In this document: positions 20,082 through 31,461 of the stretch, in pieces | Layout: every line of letters starts with the position of its first letter | How positions within the stretch are numbered: position 1 is the stretch's first letter | From: Cladobotryum mycophilum | Taxonomy: Eukaryota > Ascomycota > Sordariomycetes > Hypocreales > Hypocreaceae | Reading direction: 5' to 3' | DNA length: 64,000 nt | Assembly (NCBI GenBank): GCA_036429605.1 | Contig: JAVFKD010000010.1 | Location: forward strand, 1,240,001 to 1,304,000 | Translations under genes and position numbers: made by a program | The notes under the pieces: model-generated | What the model was told of the DNA's origin: nothing | Seen by the model: only the letters and a program-made list of their open reading frames with translations | Database searches by the model: none

Positions 20082-22520
20082 ATGAGTGATTTGTCAAATG
20101 GCAACCTGGCGCTGGACGCTAGCACCTTGCAAGCCCTCAACTCTTCCCAAAAGGAACTTCTCGACGCCGTCGACAGGCTTCGCTACATCGGCGTCGACCG
20201 CTTCGTCGACCTCCCTCAGATCATTGTCGTGGGAGATCAATCCTCCGGCAAAAGCTCTGTCCTTGAGGCCATCTCGCGCGTGCGTTTCCCCGTCAAGGAG
20301 GATGTGTGCACTCGCTTCGCCACCGAGCTCGTCCTGCGCAAGGCCGCTGAGACCAACATCGAAGTCAGGATCAAGCCCTCCCCTGACGATGCCGACCATG
20401 TCAAGGAAGAGCTCGAGGCCTTTACCAAGTCGCAGTTCAACAAGGAAGAGCTTGCCAGCGTCATTGAGGAGGCAAAGACGTACATGGGCATGGCTCCCGA
20501 TCATGGATTCTCCAAGCGCGTCTTGATCGTCTCCATCTCAGGCCCCGACATGCCTGCCTTGACTCTGGTCGATCTCCCCGGGTTCTATTACACTCAGAGC
20601 GAAAGTCAATCGGAAAAGGGCCGCCATATTGTCAACGAGCTGGTCACAAGCTACATGAAACAGCAGAACAGCATTGTCCTGGCTGTCTTGTCCGCAAAGA
20701 CACCACTCGTCATGCAGCGCGTCTTGACAGAGACCGACATGCACGACCCCGAGCGCCGTCGCACAATTGGCATCATCACCAAGCCCGACAAGCCTTATTC
20801 CGACTCGGACCTGGCCAAGTACATCCAGCTTGCCAAGAACGAGGAAAAGACGCAGAGGCTCAAGTCGTGGCACATCTTGCGCAACCGAAGCGAGGACCAG
20901 GCAGGACACTCTGACAAGCAGCGAGATGAGTGCGAGCGGGAATTCTTCGACGAGGGGATCTGGAAGCAGATACCCGAAGAAGACAAGGGCATCTCGCAGC
21001 TGGTCAAGAAGCTTGGCGGCGTTCTTTTGGACCACATTGACAAGAGTCTTCCTGGTGTCATTGGTCACATCGAGACTCACGTCAAGAATCGCGAAACTCA
21101 GCTTATCTCGCTGGGCGACCCCCGCGCCGGCCCCAAGGAATGCGGCCGCTACCTCGAGGGCATCTCCTCTCGCTTCCAGAGCCTCGTCAACCAAGCCGTC
21201 GAGGGCGACTACCGAAACGACGAGTTTTTCGGCAACCCGTTCCAGACCGAAGTCGACCTGATGCACTACGACATGCGCAAGCTGCGCACGTGGATCTGTG
21301 ACCTTAACAGGACATTCGTCGCCGTCATGCGCGCAAAGGGCTCCGCGCGATCCATCGTCTGGCGAAACGAGCAAGACTTCCTCAGCGACCTGCTCCCAGA
21401 GGTTCCCGCGCACCTCCAGGACCTGGCTGGACTCTACGACATTGAGGAGCCCTTCAGCGTCTCGGAGGATGACCTCGTGGAAGAAGTGCGCCTGCGCGCA
21501 AAGACGTACGAGGGGCAGGACTTCCCCGGCTCACCTAGCAGCAAGCTCGCCCTCAAGCTCTTCGAGAGCGAGAGCAGGAAGTGGCAGAGGATCGCCGCCC
21601 GCCACATCGAGCTCACCCTCCAGGCCGTCAGGGAATTCGTCCACGACGCGTTCCTCCACGTCGTGGGCGAGGACGAGTCCACGCGGGACAATATCCTGCG
21701 CGACTGCGTGGCGCCCTATTTCGAGTCCAAGGCGCGCGAGCTCGAGGCCAAGGTCAAGGAGCTCCTCCCGCGGTGCAGCAGGGCGGGCTTCATGCAGGCC
21801 CACGTGGACGAGTTCAACAGGCGCATCGCCGAGCGCGAGGACAGGCGCCTGCTGAGGGAGACGGCAGAGCTGATGGACAAGTACTCGCTCCCCGAGGGGA
21901 AACAGCACGCGCTCAAGTACAAGGAGATTGCGAAGCTGAGCGTAGCGGTGGACGGCTCGACGATCCACGAGTTTAGTGTCGAGAGGGTGATTAACAACAT
22001 GGTGGAATACTACGGAGTAAGTTACCAAACAGCCCCTTCCTATTCCGTGAAAAAAGAGAGAACCAGCTTTACTGACAGCTCCCCGTTCGCAGATGTCGCT
22101 GCGCTCATTCACCGAGAACATTGTCATTCTCGCCGTGGAAAACGTGCTGATGAGCGACATCCACAACGTCTTCTCCGACATCCTCGGCTTCGCGGACGAG
22201 AAGCTCACGGCCCTGGCCGGCGAGTCGGAAAAGATCCAGTCCAAGAGGCGAAGCCTGTCCGACGAGCTCACCACCCTCAAGAAGGGACTGGAGACGTGCC
22301 ACAAGTACCGCAAGCCTGGTCTACCGAGTAAGAAAGCCCCCCATGTGCTCCTTTTGTAAAAAAATAAAATAAAATAAAATAAAAATAAAATAAAAATAAA
22401 AGGAATGTACGTTGCTAATTTGGATTTTACGTAGCCATCACGGCGGAGATTTGTAGGCTGAGCTTGAAGCGCAATGCGCAGAGTCCCAAGAGGCGCGCGA
22501 ATCTTGCCGCGGTTGCTTGA
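20082..22520 (+). CDS. Dynamin-like GTPase
   Basis: Large GTPase of the dynamin superfamily, fungal type, expected to act on membranes. Three exons join in phase: 20082-22016, 22093-22327 and 22435-22520 (751 residues). Motifs are G1 GDQSSGKSS (51-59), the G2 threonine in VCTRFATE (about 78), G3 DLPG (about 164-167) and G4 TKPD (about 233-236). The middle/stalk region follows, and the last 110 residues (after the first intron) contain a GED-like helical segment with VENVLMSDIHNVF. There is no PH domain and no proline-rich tail. The second intron (22328-22434) is inferred from a GTAAGA donor, a TGCTAAT branch site and a TACGTAG acceptor in matching phase. Without it the protein would end at 22359 with a short odd tail. 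That intron contains an AAAAT repeat. The first exon is notably GC-rich with strong third-position C/G. Confidence 0.88.
22358..22401 (+). repeat. AAAAT microsatellite
   Basis: Tandem (AAAAT/AAAAAT)n in the proposed second intron of the dynamin-like gene. Confidence 0.85.
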
Positions 22521-22814
22521 GCTCGGCTTTGATGTATCATGGGGCTATAGCCACGAGTTGAAGGCGCTGGCGCAAGGGAACACTGTCATTTTGGGCTGAA
22601 GACGTGATCTGGTACATAATCTAGTTTATCCTTTGTTTTGAGAATATTGTGTATGTATATATATCAGTCAAGCCAATTGTATTCGTTGGAGATCACCCCT
22701 GGTGCTTCGTCTCGCCTGATGCATCCCGATCTCGTTCGCTGGGTAAACAATCACATCTTTCCCCTAACACTGGGTATTTTCTCATATCTTCTCTACCAAC
22801 TGCTACCCTTTCTT

Positions 22815-25800
22815 TCATTCTCCCTCCCCGAACCCAAGATTAAATAGTTGATCAGCAAGATTGGTTCGAGAATCAGAAACGCCATCCGTAGAATCATCAA
22901 CGATCGGGTTGGGACCAGTCTGCCCAAGCTCGGTCACCACGTAGTCGTACCAATATGACCCGAGACCTACAATCCAGTACTTCCGCTCCTCAAATTGCAG
23001 GCTAACTTTTGCCCTCTCCAACGCGGCATGGCTCCCCTCCATATCGCCGGTCTGGAAGAGCACTTGGGCAAGGGAGTAAAGGACGAGGCCGTGGTTGAAG
23101 CCTTTGGGCCACTTGGACTTTTTGATGATGCCCAACGCCTCGTTCCATCGGAGGAATGCTTCGTCCCAGCGACTTTGAAGGTGCGAGATCCGGGCGAGAC
23201 CTACCCAAGTACGAAAATATCCGGTGGCTGTGACCACATTGGGTTCCGTGATGGCTTCAAATTGCGGTAGCAGTTTTACCAGGCATGTCTCGGCCATCTC
23301 AAACATCCCTCTTCGGATAAAGGTCTCAATCAAGGCGAGCTGAAGCCGCCTCCCTGTGCTGATATTTTCCCATCCACGAGCATAAATCACTTTCAACTCT
23401 GCCTGCAGTGCCGACTCCGCAGCTGTTGGGCGTCCCACTTCGCAGTACAAATCGGCGAGGTTCGAAAACATGACCATTTGCCAGCCCGTGCTCACAAAGT
23501 GTTCCTCGTCGGTGAGCTCGTGGAAAAGCTTCTCAAACCACGGCAACGCCTCGTGAAAATGGCCCTGCGACTTGAGGATCCGTCCTAGAGTCACAGAACG
23601 GCTCTGTACCACAATCTTCTCCATTGTAGATGGGGATTCCGTACTAAGGGGCCGCCAGGCCTCCAACTCTGTTTTCGCTCGTGAGAGCTCATTGTCCTTG
23701 ATGAGATTCTCAGCAAAGGAGAGTACGAGATCGCCCTTTGTCGCGTTGTATCGCGCGTCTGATGTCTCGTCTGAACCAGGCAACACAATTCTATTGATAT
23801 GCTCCTCCAGAGCCGAGTGCGAGGCGGTGACATGGTCGTTCATACGTAAAAGAGTGCTCTCGCGGGAAGCTGCCCATGCATTCAAGTAGCCGTTGCTATC
23901 ATCTTTGAGCAAGTCATTTACTCTACGGATTGCCTCGCGTTTCCAGGCATTATCGCGGAAGCGTGAAGATGAGAGTAGCAGCCACTTCATGGCCTGTTTG
24001 AGCTTGTCGTATTGAGGGCATTTTGGGTCCACTGAATCAAATTCTTTGACAATACGGGAAACGTTGGGTAGAAATTCCCTACCGGTATTACCGAAACTAA
24101 GAGATATGTTAGCATGTAATTATCTGATGGTAAAGCGCTCCAAGGAGATCCTCTTACTCATTGTCAAGGTAGACGTTGAATGGAAAAGCCTGGGCAACTA
24201 GCAGGATGGCCTGGGTTTGCCATTTTTGCCGTTGATCGGGATTCACTCGATGGATTACACAGTGCTGGACAAGTGTGTGAATGGAAAAGGCTCTCCGGCC
24301 GCCAGACGTGTTTCGTTGAACGAGTGAGAATGCTGTCAAGTGTTCCAATGCCTCGTCTAGTTTCATCTCATCCTGGAGTAGAGCAACAAGCTGGCCGTCC
24401 ACTCCGGCTTCTTCTGCGGATAATTCGGTAGGTTCGCCGTCAGAGTTCCATATCCTTTTGGGCGAGCTCCCCCTCGTCAATAGTAATTCAGGTATATCTT
24501 CTGGCTCTAGATGGGCAAGGAGTAATAGTAGCTGCCAAGCTGCAGGGCTGTCCTGCTCAACTTGCCGAAAGTTTAGCTCCCACACCGAGATGACAGACTT
24601 TTCGTGATCCTGCATGCCAGGAGTTGCTTCCAAAACCTTGTACATTTGGCTTTCTAAAAGATGGCGATAATCGCTCAGTGACTTTGCACGTCTCCTGATA
24701 TAAGCCCCTGCTTGATCAATGGCCAATGGAAGACATCCCAGAAGACCAACAATTATCTTAGCCTCTTTGACATCATTCGATGAAGGGTTGATCGCCGCTT
24801 TTGAGAAGAGAACTGATACGGCGTTTTCTTCATCCAAAGGTTCTAGTAGTTCACCAGCCGTAGCTAATTGTCCTACCATCGACTGGTCTCGGCCTGTGAC
24901 GATGATGTGTCCCCAAGTGGCGATGGGAAAGTATTTTTCGAGCGGAACTGCGGGTAAGTCATCTGCATTGTCAAATATCATCAGCCAATCTCTGTTTCTT
25001 TGGCTGGAAAACCACTGCTTGAGCGAGTCAATCTTGTTCGAAACGCTGCCAAGGTTCAAGAATTCGTGGAATCGATGAAAGTCGGCCATTAGCGTGCTGT
25101 TTGAGGTGGCATTGAAGAATAGGACACCAGATTTGTAGCGGAATCGGTTCTGGAAAGCGTATCGGAGCGCAGTCTGAGTTTTGCCACAGCCACCTAACGA
25201 TTATCAGGGCCAGATTATCGTGGGAATCGGTAGAAAGGGCTTGGCTTACCAAGGCCAGATATGGCAAATATTAGTTGCTGGCCGGAACGAGAATTCCAAA
25301 AGTATTTCTCCATGTCTGCAATCAGTGACTCCCTCCCATGAAAGGCGATGCATTGAGCAAACGGAACCAGAAAGGGTGCGTCATCATCATTAGTGGTCTG
25401 TATAGCTGCAAGGCTTTACTGTTAGGTTGTCGTGTAGTTTCGAGAAGACACCCTGTGACCTACTATTCTCTTGGCTTGGCTGAGTCCCATATGCGACTTG
25501 CACCTTGACCAATGCCGTGTTCTTGATCTCCTTGCCCATCTGTACTAAGCGGGAAAGGACCGGTCGATAAGATCGGTCGTCGACGGAAGAGAATCTGGCA
25601 ATGCTTCGGTGATCTGCATATTGGCCAATAATAACTTCATCTGGGACGTTCAGTATAGCAGAATGCTTCTCGACGACCTATGGCAACATATTCAATCAGT
25701 TGGGTTGCATTCTTTTGACGCCATCATGAACCGTGGGGTTATACAAAGCGTTTGAAAATGCCAATACTTGTCATTTCCATCTCATAAAACGACACGAGGT

Positions 25801-26636
25801 GAAGCTTGGGCACCTTTGACACAAAGTCGGCGGTGATCTCCAACAAGTCCTTAGAATCCTTTTTCAAGGGGCCTAGCAGCCTTCTTGGGGTGGCGATTGG
25901 GGTACAGGTAGCAGTGATATCGGACAAAATCTTCCCAAGACTAGCGAGGCTGCTTCCGCAATGCGGTGTTGCTATACTTTGTTAGCGGTTCTGATGGGTA
26001 GCAGGTACTATTATTCTGAACAGAGATATTACCCATAAAGATGATGCCGTACGTTGCAGCTTGTACTTTAGCTTCCTCACTTGAGCATCCGATCAGAAGC
26101 GCCTGCATGGTCAGATCAGCCATGGTCAGAGTATCACAGGGTAGTTTTGATGCGTACCTTCTTTGCTACAATCCCACCAAGGCTGTGGCAGACAAAAATA
26201 AGTGGCCGCGCAAGCTCCTTGGACAAAAGTCAGCGTCGTTGTTGAATGAGGATAATTTGTTTGTCATCTGAACCCTCTCTGATTTCCTCAGGTCGACCAG
26301 CTCTGATAGCAACTTCATCGCAATGTTTCTCAACTCCTGGTGGCCTGTGAAGTTGACAAAACGGGAATTATATCCATATGTCATGATGCGTGCATTCGGT
26401 AATCCCTTTGGAAGAAGATCTCGCAGCCACATGACTTGGCTCTGCTTGTGAGTCCATGTTTTGATGGCATGTCCCTTGAGACCATGGATGGCAACGAGAC
26501 TGGCAGCAGCTATTAGACATGTATGGTTACAGTGAAGTAAGCAAGGGTTATACAGTGGACCTCACTCAAACACTGCCTCTTCTGGGTCCGAAGGCTGGTA
26601 CAGAACAGTGACGCCGTAGCAGCTGTCTTCGCTCAT
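22815..26636 (-). CDS. NLR/STAND protein: alpha/beta-hydrolase - NB-ARC - TPR-like
   Basis: Predicted fungal NOD-like receptor of 1113 residues. Nine exons join in phase: 26636-26566, 26499-26274, 26217-26158, 26102-26033, 25971-25745, 25677-25464, 25405-25250, 25193-24158 and 24096-22815. The start MSEDSCYG is chosen because it directly precedes the hydrolase fold (LVAIHGLKG); an in-frame upstream extension has no family features. The N-terminal domain (1-290) is a SesB/SERAC1-like hydrolase with nucleophile motif CHSLGG (Ser111), ATPHCG, and a His-containing QYADHRSIARF block. The NB-ARC part has Walker A GLGGCGKT (340-347), Walker B LMIFDNADD (412-420), IIVTGRD and CLPLA. The C-terminal 400 residues form helical pairs of TPR type. 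In known fungal NLRs such repeats sense ligands and the N-terminal domain is the effector. No break is seen. Confidence 0.9.
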
Positions 26637-27431
26637 GGCGATGAAATGACTCGAGCGAATCAATCGAAGAATTTCTGGGAAGGACTCTATTGCGACCGGG
26701 CGAACAGGAACAAGACAAGGGGAAATGGGACGCCCCGACGCGGGATCGACTCTAATAACCTGTCGCAGGGAGGAGAAAACACGGGGTCGGTTAACGCTGC
26801 CAAAAGCCTCCCTGGCCTCAGCTCCAATGACAGCCACTTAAAATGGTGGCATGTTAATAAATGGGTCATGAGGAGGCCATGTCTGGGGTTGTAATTCGAG
26901 GAGGGCAATACCTGGGCGGCGCGAATCCTTCCAAACGAAAATGCCTGGTTTGTTGACCCCCCAAAGGCAATAAGCGACGCGTCTCATATTATGCGATGAT
27001 TTGAACGGAAACCCAATAGCATTCGAGAACATAAATGAGATGCGTGTGGGTTGTGCTATGCGTGTGTTCGTCTTTTTTGGCCGGACGACGAGCAGGGTAA
27101 CTGGCGAAAGGGCACAGCTCAGATGCCAATCCACATTTGTCGGGTTACACAACATAGATGAAAGGTGGAGATGCGTCACTTTTTTTATTTGCCACGTCGC
27201 CTTTTCCTTCTCTTGGTCCTGACTTCCTTAAGAAGAGCGTCTGTCCATGGACAAGAACAATGCTTCAATCGCTCGGAGTAACTTGACCAGCCTCATGACC
27301 CTTGTCCAGTCGCTGAATATTCTGCCCCGTTTCTCGCCTATTGCCAAGAGTTCCAGATCTGGCAATCTGCGAATGAGCAAGGCAGGGAGACGGAAACAGC
27401 TGCAATTCCAGCAGAGAAACATTTCTTCACC
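26637..27431. promoter_or_regulatory. Divergent promoter region of the NLR and folylpolyglutamate synthase genes
   Basis: These 795 bases lie between divergent start codons. Several open frames occur but none has a family signature. Confidence 0.45.
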
Positions 27432-29288
27432 ATGAACAGGGCATCACTGAGAGCTTCAACGCGATCAGGGGCGCTACATCGCCTCCTTCAGCCTGGCAAT
27501 ATGACTATCAGAGTGAGGTTATCGACCTCTGCATACCAGGTAAGTTGCATTACGAAGAAGCACCGAGAATTTCCACGGGTCTAACGCGCCAAGGACGCTG
27601 TGAAACTGTTGAATTCGACGCAGTCAGGCTACAAGGTCTTGGAGGAGAAGCGGCGACAAGGTCAAAAACTCGATGCGACTGCGATAACACAGATGATACA
27701 ATGGCTTCGCTTCATTGGCTATTCCGTAAGTCTTCTTATGGCCGCATAGTCTAACCTCAACTGATAGGTTGATTTATCCATTCAGCCCAGCGACTTGAAC
27801 CGCATGAACATCATCCACGTCGCAGGAACAAAGGGCAAGGGAACGACGTGCGCCTACACCAATTCTATTCTACAACGCTTCCAGGACACGGTGCATGTGC
27901 CGCGCAAAATAGGTCTATATACATCTCCCCACCTAGTCGCCGTGCGCGAGCGCATCAGGATTAATTCGGAACCCATCTCTGAAGAACTCTTCGCCAAGTA
28001 CTTCTTCGAGGTTTGGAACGGCCTCGAGGCCTCGGCGTCCAAAGAGGGACTCGATCCCGGACATAAGCCCTCGTACTTTCGATTCCTGACTTTAATGTCC
28101 TTTCACGTCTTTATGCGGGAGAATGTCGATGCGGCCATCTACGAGGTTGGGGTAGGCGGAGAGTACGACTCGACCAACATCGTCGACAAGCCGGCTGCCG
28201 TGGCGATTACAACCCTAGGTATTGACCACGTCCAAAGTCTCGGTGAAACGATCGATCTCATTGCATGGCACAAGGCAGGAATAATGAAGACGGGATCTCC
28301 TGCAGTCACCACGGAGCAGATCCCTGAAGCAATGGAAGTTCTCGAGAAGAGGGCGGAGGAAAAGGGAGTGAGGCTCAGCAAGGTGATACCAAGCCCAGCC
28401 CTGAAGAGAGTGTCTCTTCTCCCTGCCCAAGACTTTCAGAGGAAAAACGCATCGCTAGCAGTCGAGCTTGCCTATACAGTCCTCGATAAGCTAAATGTTC
28501 CGGTGAAGCGGAGTGATGATTCGCTCCCGACTCAGTTTGTCGAGGGCTTGGAGACCCTCGTCTGGAGAGGCAGATGTGAGACCAAAGTGACAGGAAAGCA
28601 GCACTGGTATATGGATGGTGCTCATAATGAGCAGAGTTTGGAAGTGGCCTGTCAATGGTTCGGCTCAGTAACAAAAGCATCGTTCGTTTGCATTTCCTCA
28701 CAGCTATAGCTTACTATAGCCTGCATCGTTGTGATCCACCACTAACGGACTATCTTTTTGGCAGAAACCGGCCCCGCGTTTTGATCTTTAACCAACAGTC
28801 AACTAGGGAGTCGCATCAATTACTCGAAGGAATTCACCAAACGATATATAAAGACTGCCAGACGAATTTCCAATACGCCATCTTTTGTACAAACATAACC
28901 TATAAGGACCAGTCATGGAACGTCGGTGAGTTCATGCGAGAGGCATCTCTTTTTCTTTTTCTTCTTTCTTTTGGCTGAAGCCATGTCTAACGCTCAAATT
29001 CCAGACCACGCGAATCACAACGTTGACCCTGCAGAACTGAAGAGCATGAAGCTGCAGCACGAGATGGCAGAGACCTGGCGTCGACTTGATCCCAGCGCGG
29101 AGGCAGTCGCCGTACCTACTATAGAAGATGCGATCGAGTTTATCCGAAAACTGGATGGAGGAGAATCAGAGATTGACGTGTTGGTGACTGGGAGTTTCCA
29201 CCTCGTGGGAGGAGCATTGACGTTGCTCGAAGGTAAGGGCTTTGCTCTTAAACGGATATCTTCGATTCTGCAAAGCGATTCTGCGTGA
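27432..29288 (+). CDS. FPGS: Folylpolyglutamate synthase
   Basis: Adds glutamates to folates using ATP, in cytosol and mitochondria (one-carbon metabolism). Five exons join in phase: 27432-27539, 27594-27725, 27786-28681, 28765-28925 and 29005-29288 (526 residues). The P-loop is AGTKGKGT (about 93-100). The Mur-ligase/FPGS signature regions follow: TSPHLVAVRERIRI, the FQRKNASLA block, the WRGRCE and DGAHNEQS motifs, and C-terminal VLVTGSFHLVGG. The first 36 residues are rich in Arg/Ser without acidic residues, like a mitochondrial presequence. A second Met at position 24 could give a cytosolic form. Introns 3 and 4 are recognised only by phase and family continuity; intron 3 uses a weak GTTCGT donor. 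A single-copy housekeeping gene is expected. Confidence 0.93.
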
Positions 29289-30147
29289 ATTCGACGGGGA
29301 TTGGGCGATAGAAGTAGATGGGAGAGGAAAATGGCATTCGAACTCGTCAATTTAAATCTCCTATATTAGTGCAGTGTTGGCCCATACTCCTTGGCTGTTT
29401 CATTGCATGACTCCTTGCACATATCATTTAAGGTGGTTGAGGGGCAAAGGAGGAAGAATCTGCTTCGCCAATAAACACGTGCGCCACTTAACAACATTTG
29501 TGCTGGCAGGGATGCAATGCTCAGATATCCAAGGCTATCTAGTCCGAGTAGCACAGCAAGATGAGTCGCAGAAACAAAACGAAAGGTGCTGATAAAAGAG
29601 ATGGAGTAGTATTATAGCCATTATATCATAGCCATTACAAGGTGAGTCAACACCACGATCTAGGTTATCCTTGCTGGGGAGCACCCGAAACTTCACATTA
29701 GTGTGTGTCCGTTCATTGCGTCTCGTCACTACGCATGTATGTTTGCTCGGCAATCGCAACCCGTCTTTACAATGGCCAAATCGGTGATATCGCTAGCTCT
29801 CTCTCCATGAGATACTTTGGTGGAAAGCTAGACAGAACACTCGGGATTTCACAGGAAACAGATGTGGAACATTGCAAATTGGGAAATAATGACTATTGTC
29901 TTGGTTCAAGGTCCTAGCTAAAATAAAAGTTTAATATAGGGAATACATAAAGGATTAATAAGTCCATCAAACAAACGGTTGTGATCAGCGATAGACGAGG
30001 CAAAAAAAAACAAAAACAAAAAACAAAACTCGCGAACAGAGAATAGTATAAGAGAAATGCGTGTGTAGACAGCAGACACACAGTTGGTCGCAGAGCCAAG
30101 ATTCCACCAGGCGAAAAGGGAGCAATCACATCCCTTCCTCGACCCTC
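29289..30147. other. Convergent intergenic stretch
   Basis: No gene seen. It contains a short LTR relic (29652-29697) and an AAAAC-rich tract near 30002-30028. Confidence 0.55.
29652..29697 (-). mobile_element. Fragment of a Gypsy LTR end
   Basis: About 46 bases here (CACGATCTAGGTTATCCTTG and on to CTTCACA) match the end of the inverted solo LTR at 35000-35045, with a handful of differences. The remainder of the LTR is not recognisable. The piece is not AT-degraded, unlike the copies in the island. Confidence 0.6.
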
Positions 30148-31461
30148 TTACAAAACTTCATCCTTTGATGCGGGAGGGCTAACAGGGACTACGGCTCTAT
30201 TGGCTGTGATACTGCGCTCCTTGACCATGCGTCCATCAAAACGGAGAATCTTGATGGAATCCGTCCTGGCAAATATAACCGAGACGTTTCCCACTGGGAC
30301 GTGAACTTCCTGACCAATCGATTGTGTCTTGAACTCTTCGAGCGATTGAGTAACAGTGCTTGTAAGCTGATAGTTGAGACTGACGCCAGCTTTGTTGGCC
30401 CCAAAGCCGAACTCTGCTGTGAAGGTTACGCCGGTACTCACCTCGAGTGAGTTGCTCACCTCCCGGCTAATGCCAGATGTAACTGTCTTGTTCCAGACTT
30501 GCTCTCCACTCCCGTGGCGGTTATCCACGACGTCGACAACATACCACGCACTAGACCTGAAAATAGTGAAGAATGGGTATTTAATGTACCGGGCGATTAA
30601 TTCGCTACCCGAGTCGAACAAGGAGGTGATGGGCATCGTGATGTTCGCTTGACTCGTCATTTTAAAAACCTTGCCAACTGGTGGTAGCCTTGTGAGTGAC
30701 ACCTCTGGGTGAGGATCGTCGAATTCGACAAATTTGTTGGGGAGATTGACCGCAAGAAGCCAGCATTCAGTGTCCGGCTGGTTGTAGGCTTTCCCCGCCA
30801 TTTGGCCACCTGTATAAAGCGTAACAAATTCAGAGCCTTTAACATTTTCGGGCTCGGCAGAATTCTCCCAGATGGAGAAGTCTTCTTCGCCCTTTGCGCC
30901 ATCGTTTCTCCAAAATGGCTTGGCTGCATATGTGCCCTCCCTGGCAAGGTCCTTTCGCACACACCAGATTTTGTTTGTATCGGGTTTAGACCTGCCAGAT
31001 GTATCAAAGGCAGCAGTCACAAAGTCTCCTACACAGGCATAGCCATCAGGAGGCGTGGGCCTCCAGTAGGCGAGCCAGTATGACGAGTTGCTGCCGTAAT
31101 TGGCCCAGACTTTTGTCCAGTCAGTAGGCTCCTTGAGAGCCGGCATGGAACTATCCACTAGCGGCTAGTCTAGGTTCAATGCCACAACCATGGTGCCGTG
31201 CTTGTCGTTGATTCCTTCATGGCTCTTCACGGCCACGACACTCAGGGGGCGAAACGAGTCATCGGCAGTTGGGTACCAGATGCCAAGTTTGGCTTTGGCT
31301 CCGGTGTTCCAAGCGCCATACACATGCTTGTACTTGGGCGTCACAGCAACTCTGATCTCTCCATAGTTATAGTATGTAAGATCCCTCTTGTAAGGGGATG
31401 CGTTGACCAACAGGAGAGGTGAGGCCAAAAGGGAAAAGGTGGAAATCAAGGATGATTTCAT
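30148..31461 (-). pseudogene. Secreted Vps62/DUF946-like protein interrupted by an in-frame TAG
   Basis: Single-exon frame. It begins with a signal peptide (MKSSLISTFSLLASPLLLVN, cleavage near ASP) and a KR dibasic site. The central part has the Vps62/DUF946 signature (YWLAYWRPTPPDGYACVGD, then KIWCVRKDL). The C-terminal third (after about residue 340) is rich in Ser/Thr/Val beta-strands, with alternating polar residues and VSNSLEVSTG; this suggests an aerolysin-type beta-pore-forming fold, but that is only by eye. An in-frame TAG at 31167-31165 follows residue 98, and the same frame stays open on both sides. The two halves are therefore one original gene with a nonsense change, or a rare readthrough. 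CAG-to-TAG is the simplest origin and fits a C-to-T change. No intron fits here. Function is unknown. Confidence 0.65.

Noticed and set aside
20538..21413. Minus-strand open frame of 291 codons inside the dynamin gene
   Set aside because: Shadow of strong third-position GC bias in the real gene; no domain signature.
26562..26837. Upstream start for the NLR (extension of about 67 residues)
   Set aside because: The extension has no similarity to hydrolase-NLR N-termini. The ATG at 26636 places the hydrolase fold right at the start, as in relatives.
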